Of a stretch of 64,000 nt of DNA, positions 45,005-56,416 are shown piece after piece (position 1 is the first letter of the stretch; each line of letters begins with the position of its first letter). The notes beneath the pieces were generated by a model. It searched no databases and was not told where the DNA came from. It saw only the letters and a program-made list of their open reading frames with translations. Origin of the DNA: Cinnamomum chago (taxonomy: Eukaryota > Streptophyta > Magnoliopsida > Laurales > Lauraceae); contig CP142457.1 in assembly GCA_038049695.1 (NCBI GenBank), positions 21,652,501 through 21,716,500 of the forward strand, given 5' to 3'. Made by a program: the position numbers and the translations under genes.

Positions 45005-45440
45005 ATCTCCCCCTTTGCAATTTGATGGCAACTTACTCATCATAGAAATTAACACACCAAGTCTTCAGCTCCCCCTAAGCTGGACAAGTCTTGAAATCTT
45101 CTTGGATGCTCCTTCTCTTAGCTTGGGCTCTTGAGCTCTTTTCTTCAATCTTCTTGATGCTTGGAGCTTGATCATTCTTCAAGCTTTCTCTTCTTCTTTC
45201 TTTCTTTAGCCAAGCATCTTCTTTAGCTCCAAGCTTTCTTTCTTCTATTTGCTCTCCCCCTTTGACCATGCCTCTCTCTCCCTTTGGCAAGGTATGCATT
45301 CTCTCCCTTTGAGAACTTGAGTTCTTTCTCCCCCTTTGATGGATAGGAGATCTTCGAGTACTTGAACTCTCGAACTCTCTCCCCCTTTGAAGAGTAGGAG
45401 ATCTTTGAGTCACACTTGAACTCTCTCTCCCCCTTTGACA
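45005..45440 (-). repeat. multiple polypurine tracts before the 3' LTR
   Basis: The true tract, CAAAGGGGGAGAT, abuts the LTR at 45005-45017. Near-copies of TCAAAGGGGGAGA occur near 45252, 45327, 45378 and 45425, all on the minus strand. Several polypurine tracts upstream of the 3' LTR have been reported as a Sirevirus feature. The same set occurs in the relic at 54119-54475. Confidence 0.85.
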
Positions 45441-47362
45441 TTAAATTGCAAAGGTACCTACACACATGAGACAAGAAGAATACCTTTAGTAGCACCTGTT
45501 AACAAATGAAATCGAAAATGAAATTCATAACAGGCTATCATGTATGTAAGTTATCTCTAAGGGCTCAAGGGCAATCCAAGGGTGAATTTGATCAAAACTA
45601 ATACTTCCTATGAAGGTTTACACTCCCCCTCAATCCATTCTCTTCTTTTGTCAAACTTTGACAAGATATAACTATTAAATGCAAGAAGTAGATGGTTTAA
45701 CCAAGTGAGGGTCAACTTCAAGGAAAGGATTAGATTCATTTAACTATTAAGCACAATATGATCAAATTACCAAAAGAGAGCTAGGTCTAATGGGAGAAGC
45801 AATCATGGATATCAATTGAAACAAACATATCAATTGAGATTAAAGGATGTGACTATAAACTCAATCACTCTAAAATGGATTTAAAAGTATAACTATTATG
45901 AGAAATCCAAATTAGAGCTATCCATGATATGGGGTTTACCTAACATAGCATCAACTAATTTAACTATGAAAATCATATGCTATGAAAGTTTTGAAATCAT
46001 TTCATTCAAACAATAAATATGACTATTAATGTGCAAGAATGAGTGAAATGAAATTCAAACATGAAGCCAACCTCAACTACCAACCAATATTATGAACACA
46101 TAAACATGGTGGTCATGAGATATACCTATATGGGCAAGTGAGGAGGCAACATGAGCATTATGATGCTAATGGTGTGTGACATGGAACAATCATATTACTT
46201 ATCAAGTTTAGTCCAATGCACACAAGGTCTATCACATACACAAGATAAGATATCAATTGGATATGAAATCAATGGAAAATTATACCAAATGAAACCAATT
46301 GAATATGATAACATGAGTAAAAGCAAGGATGTGATACACTTCCATCAAGCATCATAAATGCATATTCATCACTTTTAATGATATTCCTAAAGAGCATAGT
46401 GATGAACAAGGCAAATTGCAATGCAAAAGGATAAAGCTTTGTAATGCATGCAATTTCCAAAGTGTCTAGATCATATGAATTCAACACTAAGAAATCCATC
46501 AAACAAGAGATATAACTATGAAATACAAGTAATGGATTTCAAAAAGGTTCATATGATCAAGAACACTAATATGAGGTTGAAACATGTATAAGGATGATAT
46601 CAAGAGAATACACATGAATCAACATCATAACCATCCACGAAGAAAAGACTATAAGGCAAAGAGGATGGATTTGGGTTCTAGTATGGTTTCTACAAATGAA
46701 ACTAAGATCACAACCATACATGGAACCAAAAGTCATTTGCATATAAAAAGAATAACTAAATAAGCAAAGATGCAAACGACATTCATTTCCAATTCTAAGA
46801 TAATGAAACCAAAAGAAAAGGAAATGAGAACATGGAACATGCTTAGATGAATATAACTAAAGAGGTTATAGAGCATTTCCATTCAAACAATCTTCAAATC
46901 AACAAAATCCTACAATGAGCATAAAAGGAATGATTTTGAAGATCAATTTTCAACTTTGTATTTTAGAAGATATAACTTAATTGAAACAAATACAAGTTGA
47001 TTTTTCAAAACAATTTTCCATATAAAAGTTTAACTTATAAAACCATGGAAAATCCAATTGATTATGAAGAATCTAGCTATGAAAGCTTTTGAAATCACAA
47101 TCAATTAATCATGTAGAAATGCAATGCAAAACATAAAACTAAATGCAAGCAAAAAGCAAATCAAACATGATGAGATTATAATCAAGAGATTTTGAAAACC
47201 ATGACATGTAACTAGAATGGTGCATGAAGACAAAATCAAATGATCATAAAGAAGCAATGCATTTTATGAAATATAACTAAAAGAAAACAAAATGCAAATG
47301 CAATCATGACCAACAAAAGGTTTAACTTATAAAGCATAGGTTGGTCAATGAGGGTCAAGGCC
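45441..47362. other. non-coding interior of Copia TR-GAG element
   Basis: A-rich on the plus strand with no sizeable frame. Short phrases of the type (A/T)TAACTA(T/A) recur every 60-150 bases (for example near 45670, 45740, 45890, 45960 and 46510). This may be a highly diverged tandem structure. No pol domain can be recognised here. Confidence 0.5.
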
Positions 47363-48766
47363 TTAAGGTTTGTCTAAGTATCTAACTTTAGGAATCCACC
47401 TAAGGTCTTGAGAGGTTTGAACTTTGAGGTCTAGTTTGGGGTTCTCACCAACTAAAGGAGATTTGACTTGATAAATTCTTTTAGACTTAACATCAAATCT
47501 TTGAGGTTTGACTTTTTTAGATTGATGATTAGTCTTAGAGAGTTGGTGAGTTTGTTTCATAGGGGATTGCTTCAAATTTCTTTTCTTCTTATTTTCTCCC
47601 TTTCTTTGACTTTTGAAATTTAGATTTAACTTAGTAAATTTCTTCAAAAGTTCTTTCATGTTTTGACTTAAGGGAGGTAGGTTGAGAAGCTTTTTGTTAA
47701 TAGATTCTTTTAAACTTGGTTTGACTTGTTTAACCTTTTTAGAATCTATTTTTGGAGACTCCTTGTTAATTGGTTTAACTTGTTTAAGCTTTATGGAGTC
47801 TTCCTTTGTTTTTAGTGTCTTACCCTTCAAGTTTGATTTTACTTTCTTGAGTTCAAAGATGGGTTTAGACACATGGCTTCTTTTCCTTAGTTTGCACTCA
47901 AACATAAAATGTCCTTCAATGCCACAAAAATTACATTTGGTTTTGGGCAAAGGAGAAAGAGTGCTAGAGAATGAGGACTCACCTTTCACAAAAGTGTTGG
48001 TGAATTTAGGGTCATGTAACATATTCCTATTAAATCCAAGACCCGTCCTATCTCCATGAGGTTTACCCAATTTAAATAATTTTTCAAGTCTTTCTTCACT
48101 TTGGGTAAACTTGCACTCATACTTTTGTTTGTAAACTTCAAGTTGAGTGACTTTGGTTATAAGGATGGAATTTTCATTTTTAACTTTTGAAAGTTCATTT
48201 TCAATATCCTTATGTTTGCTTATCTCTTCATTGGCAAGTTTTAATTCATGTTTTAGTTCATTAACAACTTTAGATCCAAGTTCTTGTGTTTTTAACTTAC
48301 TTTTAATCAACTTGGCTTCTAAGTTGTTAAAGTCTTTGTCTTGCCTTTTTATTTGATCTCTTAGAATTAAATTTTCCTTATTGACTTTATCATAATCCAT
48401 CTTTAATTCATTTAGTTCATCTTGAATGTTAGATAGATTATTCATAGAGATCATGAACTTAGATTCTACACAATTTATTACTTCTTCTTTCTCTCTAAGT
48501 TCATCTTTTGAAGAGACTAGCTCTTTGTTTAGTTTCATAGATTCTTCTCTTAAACTTCTATTTCTCTTATCAAGCTTGGAAGATAATGTATATAATTCAT
48601 TATAGGCTTGTTGAAGATCATCTTCATCATAATCATTTTCTTCCTCTTTTATGTCACATTGAGATTCATTAGATTGAAAGTTTGAATCTCCAATAGAAGG
48701 AGGAATGAGGGGTCTAGAAGAATCTACAAGATCTAGCATAGTGGAGTCCATTCTAATGATTTTCAA
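47363..48766 (-). CDS. gag-like protein of Copia TR-GAG element (coiled coil plus zinc knuckle)
   Basis: A 467-codon open frame on the minus strand starting about 100 bases after the 5' LTR. Residues about 40-230 form a long, Lys/Glu/Leu-rich coiled coil (DDLQQAYNELYTLSSKLDKR and on). Residues about 240-265 carry the GLGFNRN block. A CCHC zinc knuckle follows near residue 280 (CNFCGIEGHFMFEC). The rest is very Lys-rich and ends at WIPKVRYLDKP. The order coiled coil, GLGF, zinc knuckle matches the C-terminal half of Sirevirus/Copia gag. The usual N-terminal capsid domain is not evident, so particle formation would need a partner. The open frame and young LTRs suggest a recently active copy. 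Confidence 0.8.
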   Translation of the reverse strand: MKIIRMDSTMLDLVDSSRPLIPPSIGDSNFQSNESQCDIKEEENDYDEDDLQQAYNELYTLSSKLDKRNRSLREESMKLNKELVSSKDELREKEEVINCVESKFMISMNNLSNIQDELNELKMDYDKVNKENLILRDQIKRQDKDFNNLEAKLIKSKLKTQELGSKVVNELKHELKLANEEISKHKDIENELSKVKNENSILITKVTQLEVYKQKYECKFTQSEERLEKLFKLGKPHGDRTGLGFNRNMLHDPKFTNTFVKGESSFSSTLSPLPKTKCNFCGIEGHFMFECKLRKRSHVSKPIFELKKVKSNLKGKTLKTKEDSIKLKQVKPINKESPKIDSKKVKQVKPSLKESINKKLLNLPPLSQNMKELLKKFTKLNLNFKSQRKGENKKKRNLKQSPMKQTHQLSKTNHQSKKVKPQRFDVKSKRIYQVKSPLVGENPKLDLKVQTSQDLRWIPKVRYLDKP

Positions 48767-48852
48767 GGAAGCACAACACTAGGGTTTAAACTCTAGGTTT
48801 TTACACCTAATCAAGAGTTCCAAACACTTGATCCTAAGGGATTAGAGCACTT

Positions 48853-48865
48853 GGCTCTGATACCA
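48853..48865 (-). other. primer-binding site, initiator Met-tRNA type
   Basis: Minus strand TGGTATCAGAGCC, two bases after the 5' LTR. This is the classic Copia primer site complementary to the 3' end of initiator methionine tRNA. Confidence 0.9.
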
Positions 48866-48867
48866 AT

Positions 48868-50621
48868 TGAAAGTCCACGAGGATCCTAACCCTAGAGGGG
48901 GGGTGAATAGGGTGAGCTACAATTGAGACCAATTTCGACCAATTTTAATTTCTTAAACTAAACTAGTCACATGTGATGATTAAACAAACAAGATGCGGAA
49001 GCTAATACAAAATCAATCACCACATAGCATGCACCACCACACCAATATTTATAGTGGTTCGGCCAACGTGCCTACATCCACTACCGGCTTGTGTCTCCAA
49101 CACCCCACCGGATTCCACTAATTATGCTTTTTACTAGGCTAAGCAATAACCCTTACAAAGTTGTTTTTCTAGGCTAAACAACAACCTCTCAATGTGCTTT
49201 TATAGGCTTAGCAATAACCTTACAATATGCTTTTCTTAGGCTAAGCAATAACCTTACAAGTTGCTTTTCAAAGGCTAAGCAATAACCTTTACAAATGAGG
49301 ATTTCTCTAAGAAGGTGTCTTTACAAAAGATCACTCTAAGAGATTACAATTTAAGCACAATGGAATTTGCCTCTTAAATAGGCTAATAGGAAAATGAAAT
49401 TCCAATTACAAACATACACTAAAATAAACTAAAGTGTGTGCACAAAGTGTATGTATGAGTTTCTTCAATCAATTTTAACAATGAAGCTTTTAAATGAATG
49501 CATGATGCATTTTAAAATCAAGGTTTATAAAATGATGATTGAAGAGAAAACTAATCACATAAAAGATTCAAACAACTTTGAAGAATTAAGATAAACAAGT
49601 TGAGTGAAAGTTAAAGTCTAAGAACATATGTGATTAGGATAAGAGTGTGTGCAAACTAATCTAATTTACCAAGAAAGATATTGAGTTTGCAAAACAACTC
49701 TTTAAGGGCTTGAAATCATGCATAAATGAAAATTCAAAGGATTTGAACATGCATGAATTTCATTTGAATGGAAATCAAAATAACTTAGAAGATGTACCTT
49801 TTAAAAACTCATGAGATTGATTTCCAAATAGCCCTCTAGCCTTTCCAACTTCTTCCCCTTTCTTTGGCTCCAAAATGCTCTCAAAAGTTCAAGTTTCAAG
49901 CCTTGAAAAAGGTTGGAAATGAATGGACTTTATAGCCAAAAAGTTGCCAACGGCTAGTTCTCGGTCGACCTAGACACAGGTCTCGGTCGACCGAGAAAGC
50001 ACAACGGTCATATTTCTGACCGTTGGCCTGAAACAGTTCAAAAACTGTCCATTTGCCCTGCAGTGTTCTCGGTCGACCGAGACACAGGGCTCGGTCGACC
50101 GACGACACTGTCGGGCGAGTCCCTGGGCCAAAATTCCAACTTTTTCCATTTTCAAAGTTTTTCTTTGGTGGATCTTTTGGCCACTAAATCAAGCTTAAAT
50201 AACATGTTTTAAGGTATTCTAAGATGTTTAAAAACATGAGAAACACAAAGCCTAAAATGATTCACAAGATTAAAACCAAAGGCTAGCTTGATTTGAATAC
50301 AACTCTTTTCAAATGAAATTGCATACAAAAACTGATTCTAAAGGTGCTGAAAGTATGCAAAACTCAAACCTAAATACCTAACATGATTTTCCAAATGTAG
50401 TGCACAAGGAAATAGGTTTTCAAAAGAGTTTTGGGTTCTAAAACCAATGCATCCAAGTTTAAAACCAAAACATGCATAAAACAAAAGCTTTTCCAAATCT
50501 TAAAAGCTATGCATGGGTAAAACTAGATTTCAAGATATTTTAAAACAATGCATGTGTGTGAATTCAAATGATGCCAATATGCAAATGCATCCACCAAATT
50601 GCAAAAACAAAATACCTAACA
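48868..50621 (-). repeat. 5' LTR of Copia TR-GAG element
   Basis: 1754 bp. The only difference from the other LTR that I noticed is one base near 49038. The TATA box lies at 49928-49937 (minus) and the palindrome cluster at about 49962-50100. GCTAT follows at 50622-50626. Confidence 0.95.
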
Positions 50622-52166
50622 GCTATCATTTCTGAACTTGGAGATGCACCATTTGCTCTTTTGGTGGATGAATCTCGTGACATCTCTATGAAAGAGCAAA
50701 TGACCATTGTTTTACACTATGTGGATGAGTGGGGATGTGTGATTGAGCGCTTTTTGCTAGTAGAACATGTCACAAACACTACTGCTCAATCGCTTAAAGC
50801 GGTAATCGATGCGATATTTTCCAAACATGGATTGAATATAACAAGTTTGCACGGGCAAGGTTATGATGGAGCTAGTAATATGCGTGGTCATCTTAATGGT
50901 CTCAAAACACTCATTCAAAGTGAGAATCCTACTGCATTTTAGGTTCATTGTTTTGCACATCAGCTTCAATTAGCACTCATTGTTGTTGCAAAAAAACATG
51001 TACCAATTTCCATGTTCTTCGAATCAGTTTACTATATGTTGAATGTTGTTGGAGGCTCTTGCAAACGCCATGACATGCTCCAAAATATACAAGCTGCTAA
51101 AGTTGATGCGCTCAATACTGGTGAACTTGAAAGTGGACAAGGTTTGAATCAAAAGACTAGTCTCAAACGGCCGAGAGATACATGATGGGGCTCGCATTAT
51201 GGTACATTGATTAACTTGATCCACATGTTCTCCTCTGTGATTGATGTGCTTGAGATTATTGTAAAAGATGATACAAATGAAAATGTGGGTAGTGCGGCTC
51301 ACTCATTGCTTCAATTGGAATCTTTTGATTTCGCATTTAAAATGCACTTAATGAAAAATATTTTGGGGATCACGAATGTCTTATCAAAGGCATTGCAGCG
51401 AAAAGATCAAGATATTGTCAATGCCATGGAAATGGTAAGAATATCAAAACAAAAATTGCAAATGATGAGAGACGATGGGTGGGATTCTCTCCTCTCTGAA
51501 GTTCATTTATTTTGTGATAAATATGAAATCCTCATTCCGAATATGGATGATTTGTTAGTTGATCGAAAGCGATCACGACGCAAAGCTGAAGTGACAAATC
51601 TACATTTTTACCGCGTTGAAATATTTTATACTACTATTGACATGCAACTTAAAGAGCTCAACGATCACTTCAATGAGGTGACCACCAAGTTGCTTCTTTG
51701 TGTGGCATGCTTCAATCCAAGTGATTCATTTTCTGCCTTCAACAAGGAAAAATTGATCCGCCTTTCTCAATTCTATCCAGATGATTTTTCAGACTCAAAT
51801 CGATTGATACTTTATAATGAACTGGAGATTTACACTATTGACATGCGGACCAATAGCAAGTTCTTAGAAGTGAAAGGAATTAGTGGCCTTGCTCAGAAGA
51901 TGGTTGAAACAAAAAAGGACATCCTATATCCTTCGGTTTTCTTGCTTTTGAGATTGGCGCTAACTCTACCAATTGCTACTGCTACTGTTGAGAGAGTGTT
52001 TTCTGCTATGAAAATTGTGAAGAGTCGACTACGCAATCAAATGGAAGATGAGTGGATGAATGATTGTTTACTTTTATATATCAAAAGGGACATTTTTAAT
52101 AGCATCGACGATGAGACAATCATGCAACGCTTTCAAAACATGAAAAACCGTCGAGGGCAATTGTAA
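50622..52166 (+). pseudogene. hAT transposase, C-terminal half
   Basis: Continues the transposase after the Copia insertion: ISELGDAPFALLVDESRDIS carries the first catalytic region, followed by GQGYDGASNMRG and VHCFAHQLQLAL. WGSHYGTLINL, DIVNAMEMVRISKQKLQ and the hAT dimerisation region near the end (LALTLPIATATVERVFSAMK, then RNQMEDEWMNDCLLLYI) come next. It ends RRGQL with TAA after 52163. Two in-frame stops are present: TAG at 50941-50943 where the family has Tyr, and TGA at 51183-51185 where CGA (Arg) is usual. No frameshift was noticed in this half. Full family length fits once the inserted element is disregarded. Confidence 0.9.
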
Positions 52167-52339
52167 AAGCTTTGTTGTATAGTTGATATATGACTTTTGA
52201 TGAGAAAATATAGTTGATACACTTGAATATTTTGTAATCATTTAAATGTAATACATTTTCTCTTTTGTCATTATTAATGTGAAGAAAGTAGCACAAAATA
52301 ATATTTTTGGACTTTTTCAATTGCCATCGTTTCTCAACG

Positions 52340-52360
52340 AAAATCCAGGGTCCACCACTG
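52340..52360 (-). repeat. right terminal inverted repeat of hAT
   Basis: AAAATCCAGGGTCCACCACTG, the inverted partner of the left end, followed directly by the GGTTTCAT duplication. Confidence 0.9.
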
Positions 52361-52368
52361 GGTTTCAT

Positions 52369-53069
52369 GTTAGTTCATCCATTCTCCCAAAAAATCGACA
52401 GGTTACTGTTTTTGCCAATACACATGCACTTACAGAGATTGGTAATTAAAATTAGAATTCTTGTTTAAAACTGTGCATAATTTGGTGGGACTATAGTCAA
52501 AATCTGTCCACAATAAGAATGGAAGATTTTTGAAAGTATATAAAGAATATGCATTTGCAGTAACAAGCATGCTCCACGGGTTCCTTGCATTCTATTCAAG
52601 TAGAAAGAGACGGGTATTCCTTTTCTTGCTTTACACCCATACCAGTGTCCTACTGGGATGGCTTTATTTCATGCATCTTGTGGTACTTTACAAGTTATGT
52701 AATCCCTATATTAAAAAACCCAGATGTAACTGCTGCCGTTGGGCTTTCTTTGGAGAAAATGTCTAAAGAAAAATTAGAAACAACCTAGGATACACTGCAT
52801 TCACTTCTTCAAGGTGTCAGCTGTAAGGTTCAGCCATTCCCCTGTAGATATCATTTATGTTTGAGAAATTATGGGGTCCTTTTCCTCAGAAAATATACTG
52901 TAAACTGATCTTCTCTATTACATGCACATGAGACCTTTCTTTTGGTGACTCAGTACATTGATTCCATAGCGGTTAAAAGGTCACCCATATATCTCCAGGA
53001 ATGAAAGGTCTAAGCTGACAACTAATTTCTTTTTATATTGGCTTCCTTTCAAATTTTCTTTACTTTGTC
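52369..53069. other. host-like segment with a possible exon
   Basis: AT-rich flank containing a frame of about 65 codons ending 52788 (CFTPIPVSYWDGFISCILWY, then LKNPDVTAAVGLSLEKMSKE). It is preceded by an acceptor-like ATTTGCAG at 52553-52560. The hydrophobic stretch followed by a charged helix looks protein-like, but I do not recognise it and no partner exon is evident. An alternative frame over the same bases looks less natural. Confidence 0.25.
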
Positions 53070-54118
53070 TATGGTCTTTTGTTTTTAGGTTTTTTTGGTG
53101 TATTTGCGCACCTAGAGTGGTGGCCAAGTGTGTCTCTAGTGGGGGTCGCTAGGGTAGTTTTCCGGCGGCCATATCTCTTGGACCGTTGGTCGGAATTGGA
53201 TGTTCTATATATCGTCGGAAAGCTCTTGGAATGTAAAATCTGTTGGTCCATAATCATAATGATTGAAGGTCGGGAAAAGGTAGGGACTTGGGGTTAAGTT
53301 GACCTAGGGTTTGGTTTGGGTTGTTTTCGGATTGAATTTGGACTAAAACAGAAGAAACTGGATTTGGGCGCACTTGTGGGGGCACCCAAGTGGATTTTTA
53401 GAACTTGGGCGTACACAAAGGTGCGCCATGTCATTTTTCGAGTCGAATGGGCTTGGGGTTTGGTTTTGGATTGTTTTCGGATTGAGATTGGGTCAGAACT
53501 ATGAAGAGTGGAGCGGAACCAACCTAAATATGCACTAGAGTGCTTTCTAGGGCAACCGGGGACAGGTACGCCCAACTGTGACCTTGGGACCTAGGCACAC
53601 CTGTGTGTGCGTCCAAGTGCAGTTTGGGACTTGGGCGCACCTATATTGGCACCCAAGTGTGTCCCTGGTGCAGGACCACTTGTGTAGCCTTCTGAGGGCC
53701 ATATCTTTTGATTCGGTTGTCGGAATTGGACGTTCCACATATCGTCGGAAAGCTCTCGGAACGTAGAATATTTTGGTCCATAGATCCTAATGGTTAGAGG
53801 TCAGGAAAATTTAAGGATACCTGGACCAATGATTCTAGCCTCTTATGTCTTATACAGTCTGGAAGGGGTTTGGGTAGCATTGTCATCCATTCCTTGTTCG
53901 AATAGCGGGTTGAACTCGAGATCTCAATGTGATTTGGCCTTTTCTCTCACAATTTCTATGAATCGTCGAACTAAGTCTAAACTTATCAACAAGCATCTTC
54001 ATCGTCACTAATTAATCCGAATTATGCCATTAACCATTCAATTATGGGTGAAATGGGAGCATCGTTATATATGATAAGTGTTTAAGGCTATCATAGGGGG
54101 CCAAATGAGGTGTCTACA
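53070..54118 (+). repeat. relic of an LTR retrotransposon 3' region
   Basis: Contains two diverged copies of a unit of about 600 bp, marked by GGCCATATCT(C/T)TTG and by ATATCGTCGGAAAGCTCT(T/C)GGAA (about 53168-53230 and 53697-53760). It also contains GGGCGCACC / GCACCCAAGTG motifs. Near its end a polypurine-like AGGGGGCCAAA (54095-54105) runs into TGAGGTGTCTACA, which looks like an LTR start cut off by the next element at about 54119. Heavily decayed; the family was not assigned beyond LTR element. Confidence 0.45.
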
Positions 54119-56416
54119 GGTACCTTTGCAATTTAATGTCAAAGGGGGAGAGAGTGTTCAAGTTATCTAAAGGAAGGGAGAATGCATATCTTGCCAAAGG
54201 AAGAGAGTGGATGGTCAAAGGGGGAGAGTTGAAAGAAGAAGAGAAAGCTTGGGAATTAAAGAAAATGCTTGCCTAAAGAAAGAAAGATAGAAAGGAAGCT
54301 TGAAGAATGATCAAGCTCTAAGCATCAAGAAAAATGAAGAAAAAGAATTAGAGCCCAAGCTAAGTGAAGGAAGCATCCAAGAGATTTCAAGACTTCTCCA
54401 GCTTAGGGGGAGCTGAAGTCTTAGTGTGTAAATTTGGTATTGAGTACGTTACCATCAAATTGCAAAGGGGGAGATTGTTAGGGATTTTGTGTTATTGCAA
54501 TTTGATGGATGCATTATCATTTTAGCATCATTTGAATTTTCACACATGCATTGATTTAGAAAATCTTAAAATCTTGATTTACACATGCATTGTTTTTAAG
54601 ACTTGTAGAAATATTGATTTATGCATGCTTTGATTTTAAACTTGGATGCAATTAGTTTTGAAAAGAAGTTTTATGAATCAAGCAAGCCTATGTGTTTTAA
54701 ATCTTTCAAATCATTTTAGGCTTTTTTTTTATGTTTCATGTTTTAAAACCTCTTACTTTGATTTAAATCATGATTCCAAGCTTGATTCATTGGCCCAAAA
54801 TTCCCCTCAAAAAATACTTTGAAATATGCATTTTAAGGGAAATTGCTCCCTAGGCCCGGGTCGACCTGCAGTGTGCTCGGTCGACCGAGCCCATGGACCC
54901 GGTTGACCGAGCACACTGCGGGTCGACCAGGAAAGAGCCATTGGAGCTCTTTTTCAAACGGTCAGATTTATGACCGTTGAGCCCAGGTCAATCAGGGAAA
55001 GGTGCAAGTCGACCGGGGACTCGTAGGAACTCAATTTTTTAGTATAAAATGAGGTTCATTCTTTTGTAAAAGTAGTTGAAAAACAGAGGAACTAAGAGCC
55101 ACTCTTGAGGAGTTTGGAGACAAGAAAAATGGGAATGAACTAAGAGAGACCAAGGGGTCATTAGTGAAGCTAAAGTTTGGATCAATAAAGTTAAATCTCT
55201 AAGTAATCTTTACTTTTATTAATCATATGTTATATGCTTTGTTTAAATTTTTGGTAAATGAATTTTAGTATGATAACTATGATGTGCTGAATCCATTTTT
55301 CATTTAATATTTGATCTATGTTGGATTGGATTATTCACCTTGATTTCAAACCAAGTTTGTTTTAAAATCTTCTTTAATCATACTTAGCCAAAATCTTTGA
55401 TTTCTTTTATAGCATGATTCATTTACAATCTTTGATTTCTTTTATAGCATTATTCATTTACTTGGTTGAATCTTTATTTATTATTTTCATTCATTTAAAC
55501 CTTAGTTAAATTAATTTGGTTTTGAAAACAACATTGTACATGCATCACATGTTTAGAGTTAATTAGTTTCATACAACTTGTAAGCCTTTGATTTTTACTT
55601 CATCAACAAGTTTGTATTCATACATGTGATTTGCATTTCACTTCAATCAAGTCTTTTTATGTGCCTTAAACTTTTAAATGCTTTGAGCATATATTGATTG
55701 AGCTTACTTTTTAACTTGATTGAAGTTATCACACACACACATCATGAGCATACACCTTTGCATTCATATAGTGTTTGTGTGAGTTAGATTTTCAATTTCA
55801 TATCCGCCTATTTTAGATGCATTGTAATTGAGCTTAAATTGTATCTATTTTAGTGTTTAGTGTTTATGTGAGTTAGATTTTCAATTTCATATCCACCTAT
55901 TTTAGAGGCATTGTAATTGAGCTTAAATTGTATCTCTTTTAGTGTTTGTGTAGACACTACTTTGAGAGAAAATATTCTTATTGTAAAGGTTATTGCTTAG
56001 CCTAAGAAAAGCATAGTGTAAAGGTTGTTGCTTAGCCTAAAAAAAGTATAGTATAGAGGTTATTATTGCTAAGCCTAGAAAAGTGCATTGATAGGTTGTT
56101 AATTAGCTTAGAAAAACATCATTGTAAAGGTTATTGCTTAGCCTTTTGAAAAGCATAGATAGTGGAAATCCGGTGGGGTGTTGATCACAAGTCGGTAGTG
56201 GATATAGGCATTAAGGCCGAACTACTATAAATCATTGTGTGATGGTGCATGCTTTGTGGTGATTGTTTTTGTTAGCTTCCTCATTTAATTTTATAATCAT
56301 CACTTGTGACTAGTTAATTTTAAAGAAGTTAAAATTTGTCATAGTTGGTCACTAACTTAAAGCTCACCCTATTCACCCCCCCCCCCCTCTAGGGTTACGA
56401 TCCCGGACTTTCAACA
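54119..56416 (+). mobile_element. 5'-truncated Sirevirus-like Copia relic: 3' interior plus LTR
   Basis: 54119-54475 matches, in opposite orientation, the region before the 3' LTR of the TR-GAG element (45005-45465), including repeated CAAAGGGGGAGA tracts and CAGCTTAGGGGGAGCTGAAG. The LTR follows at 54476 (TGTTAGGGATTTTG) and runs to about 56413-56416 (GGACTTTCAACA). It shares the palindrome cluster, a TATA box (AGTATAAAAT at 55041-55050) and the terminal repeats on GGTTATTGCTTAGCC (55985-56160). It is clearly diverged from the young element and has lost everything upstream. Confidence 0.85.
54859..54928. repeat. 29-bp inverted repeat (hairpin) in LTR U3
   Basis: The left arm at 54859-54887 starts GGTCGACCTGCAGTGTGCTC. 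The right arm at 54900-54928 is its reverse complement with about two mismatches, separated by 12 bases. The arms themselves contain GGTCGACC palindromes. It lies about 110 bases upstream of the TATA box. Confidence 0.85.

Larger units (their letters stand above)
43251..50621 (-). mobile_element. Sirevirus-like Copia TR-GAG element, non-autonomous, very young
   Basis: 7371 bp with 1754-bp LTRs (43251-45004 and 48868-50621; TGTTAGGTAT...GGACTTTCA in element orientation) and target duplication GCTAT (43246-43250, 50622-50626). On the minus strand the order is 5' LTR, a primer site matching initiator Met-tRNA (TGGTATCAGAGCC), one gag-like gene (47363-48766), about 2.3 kb non-coding, several polypurine tracts, 3' LTR. 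No protease, integrase, RT or RNase H is present, so it depends on a related element. Multiple polypurine tracts and LTR palindromes are features reported for Sireviruses. I noticed only one LTR difference, so the insertion is very recent. It looks whole for its type. Confidence 0.93.
40079..52360 (+). mobile_element. hAT DNA transposon (TTF-zinc-finger/hAT-dimerisation type), interrupted and dead
   Basis: Ends are inverted repeats: CAGTGGCGGACCCATG at 40079, and the reverse complement of the right end reads CAGTGGTGGACCCTGG (ending 52360). A perfect 8-bp target duplication GGTTTCAT lies at 40071-40078 and 52361-52368. CAGTGG ends and an 8-bp duplication are hAT hallmarks. The transposase gene runs from 42435 to 52166 but is split by a Copia element (43251-50621). 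Without that insert the transposon is about 4.9 kb. About 2.3 kb of non-coding or gene-derived sequence lies before the transposase. Confidence 0.95.

Noticed and set aside
43251-50621. LTR pair read as two host segmental duplications
   Set aside because: The GCTAT target duplication, Met-tRNA primer site and polypurine tract show an LTR retrotransposon.
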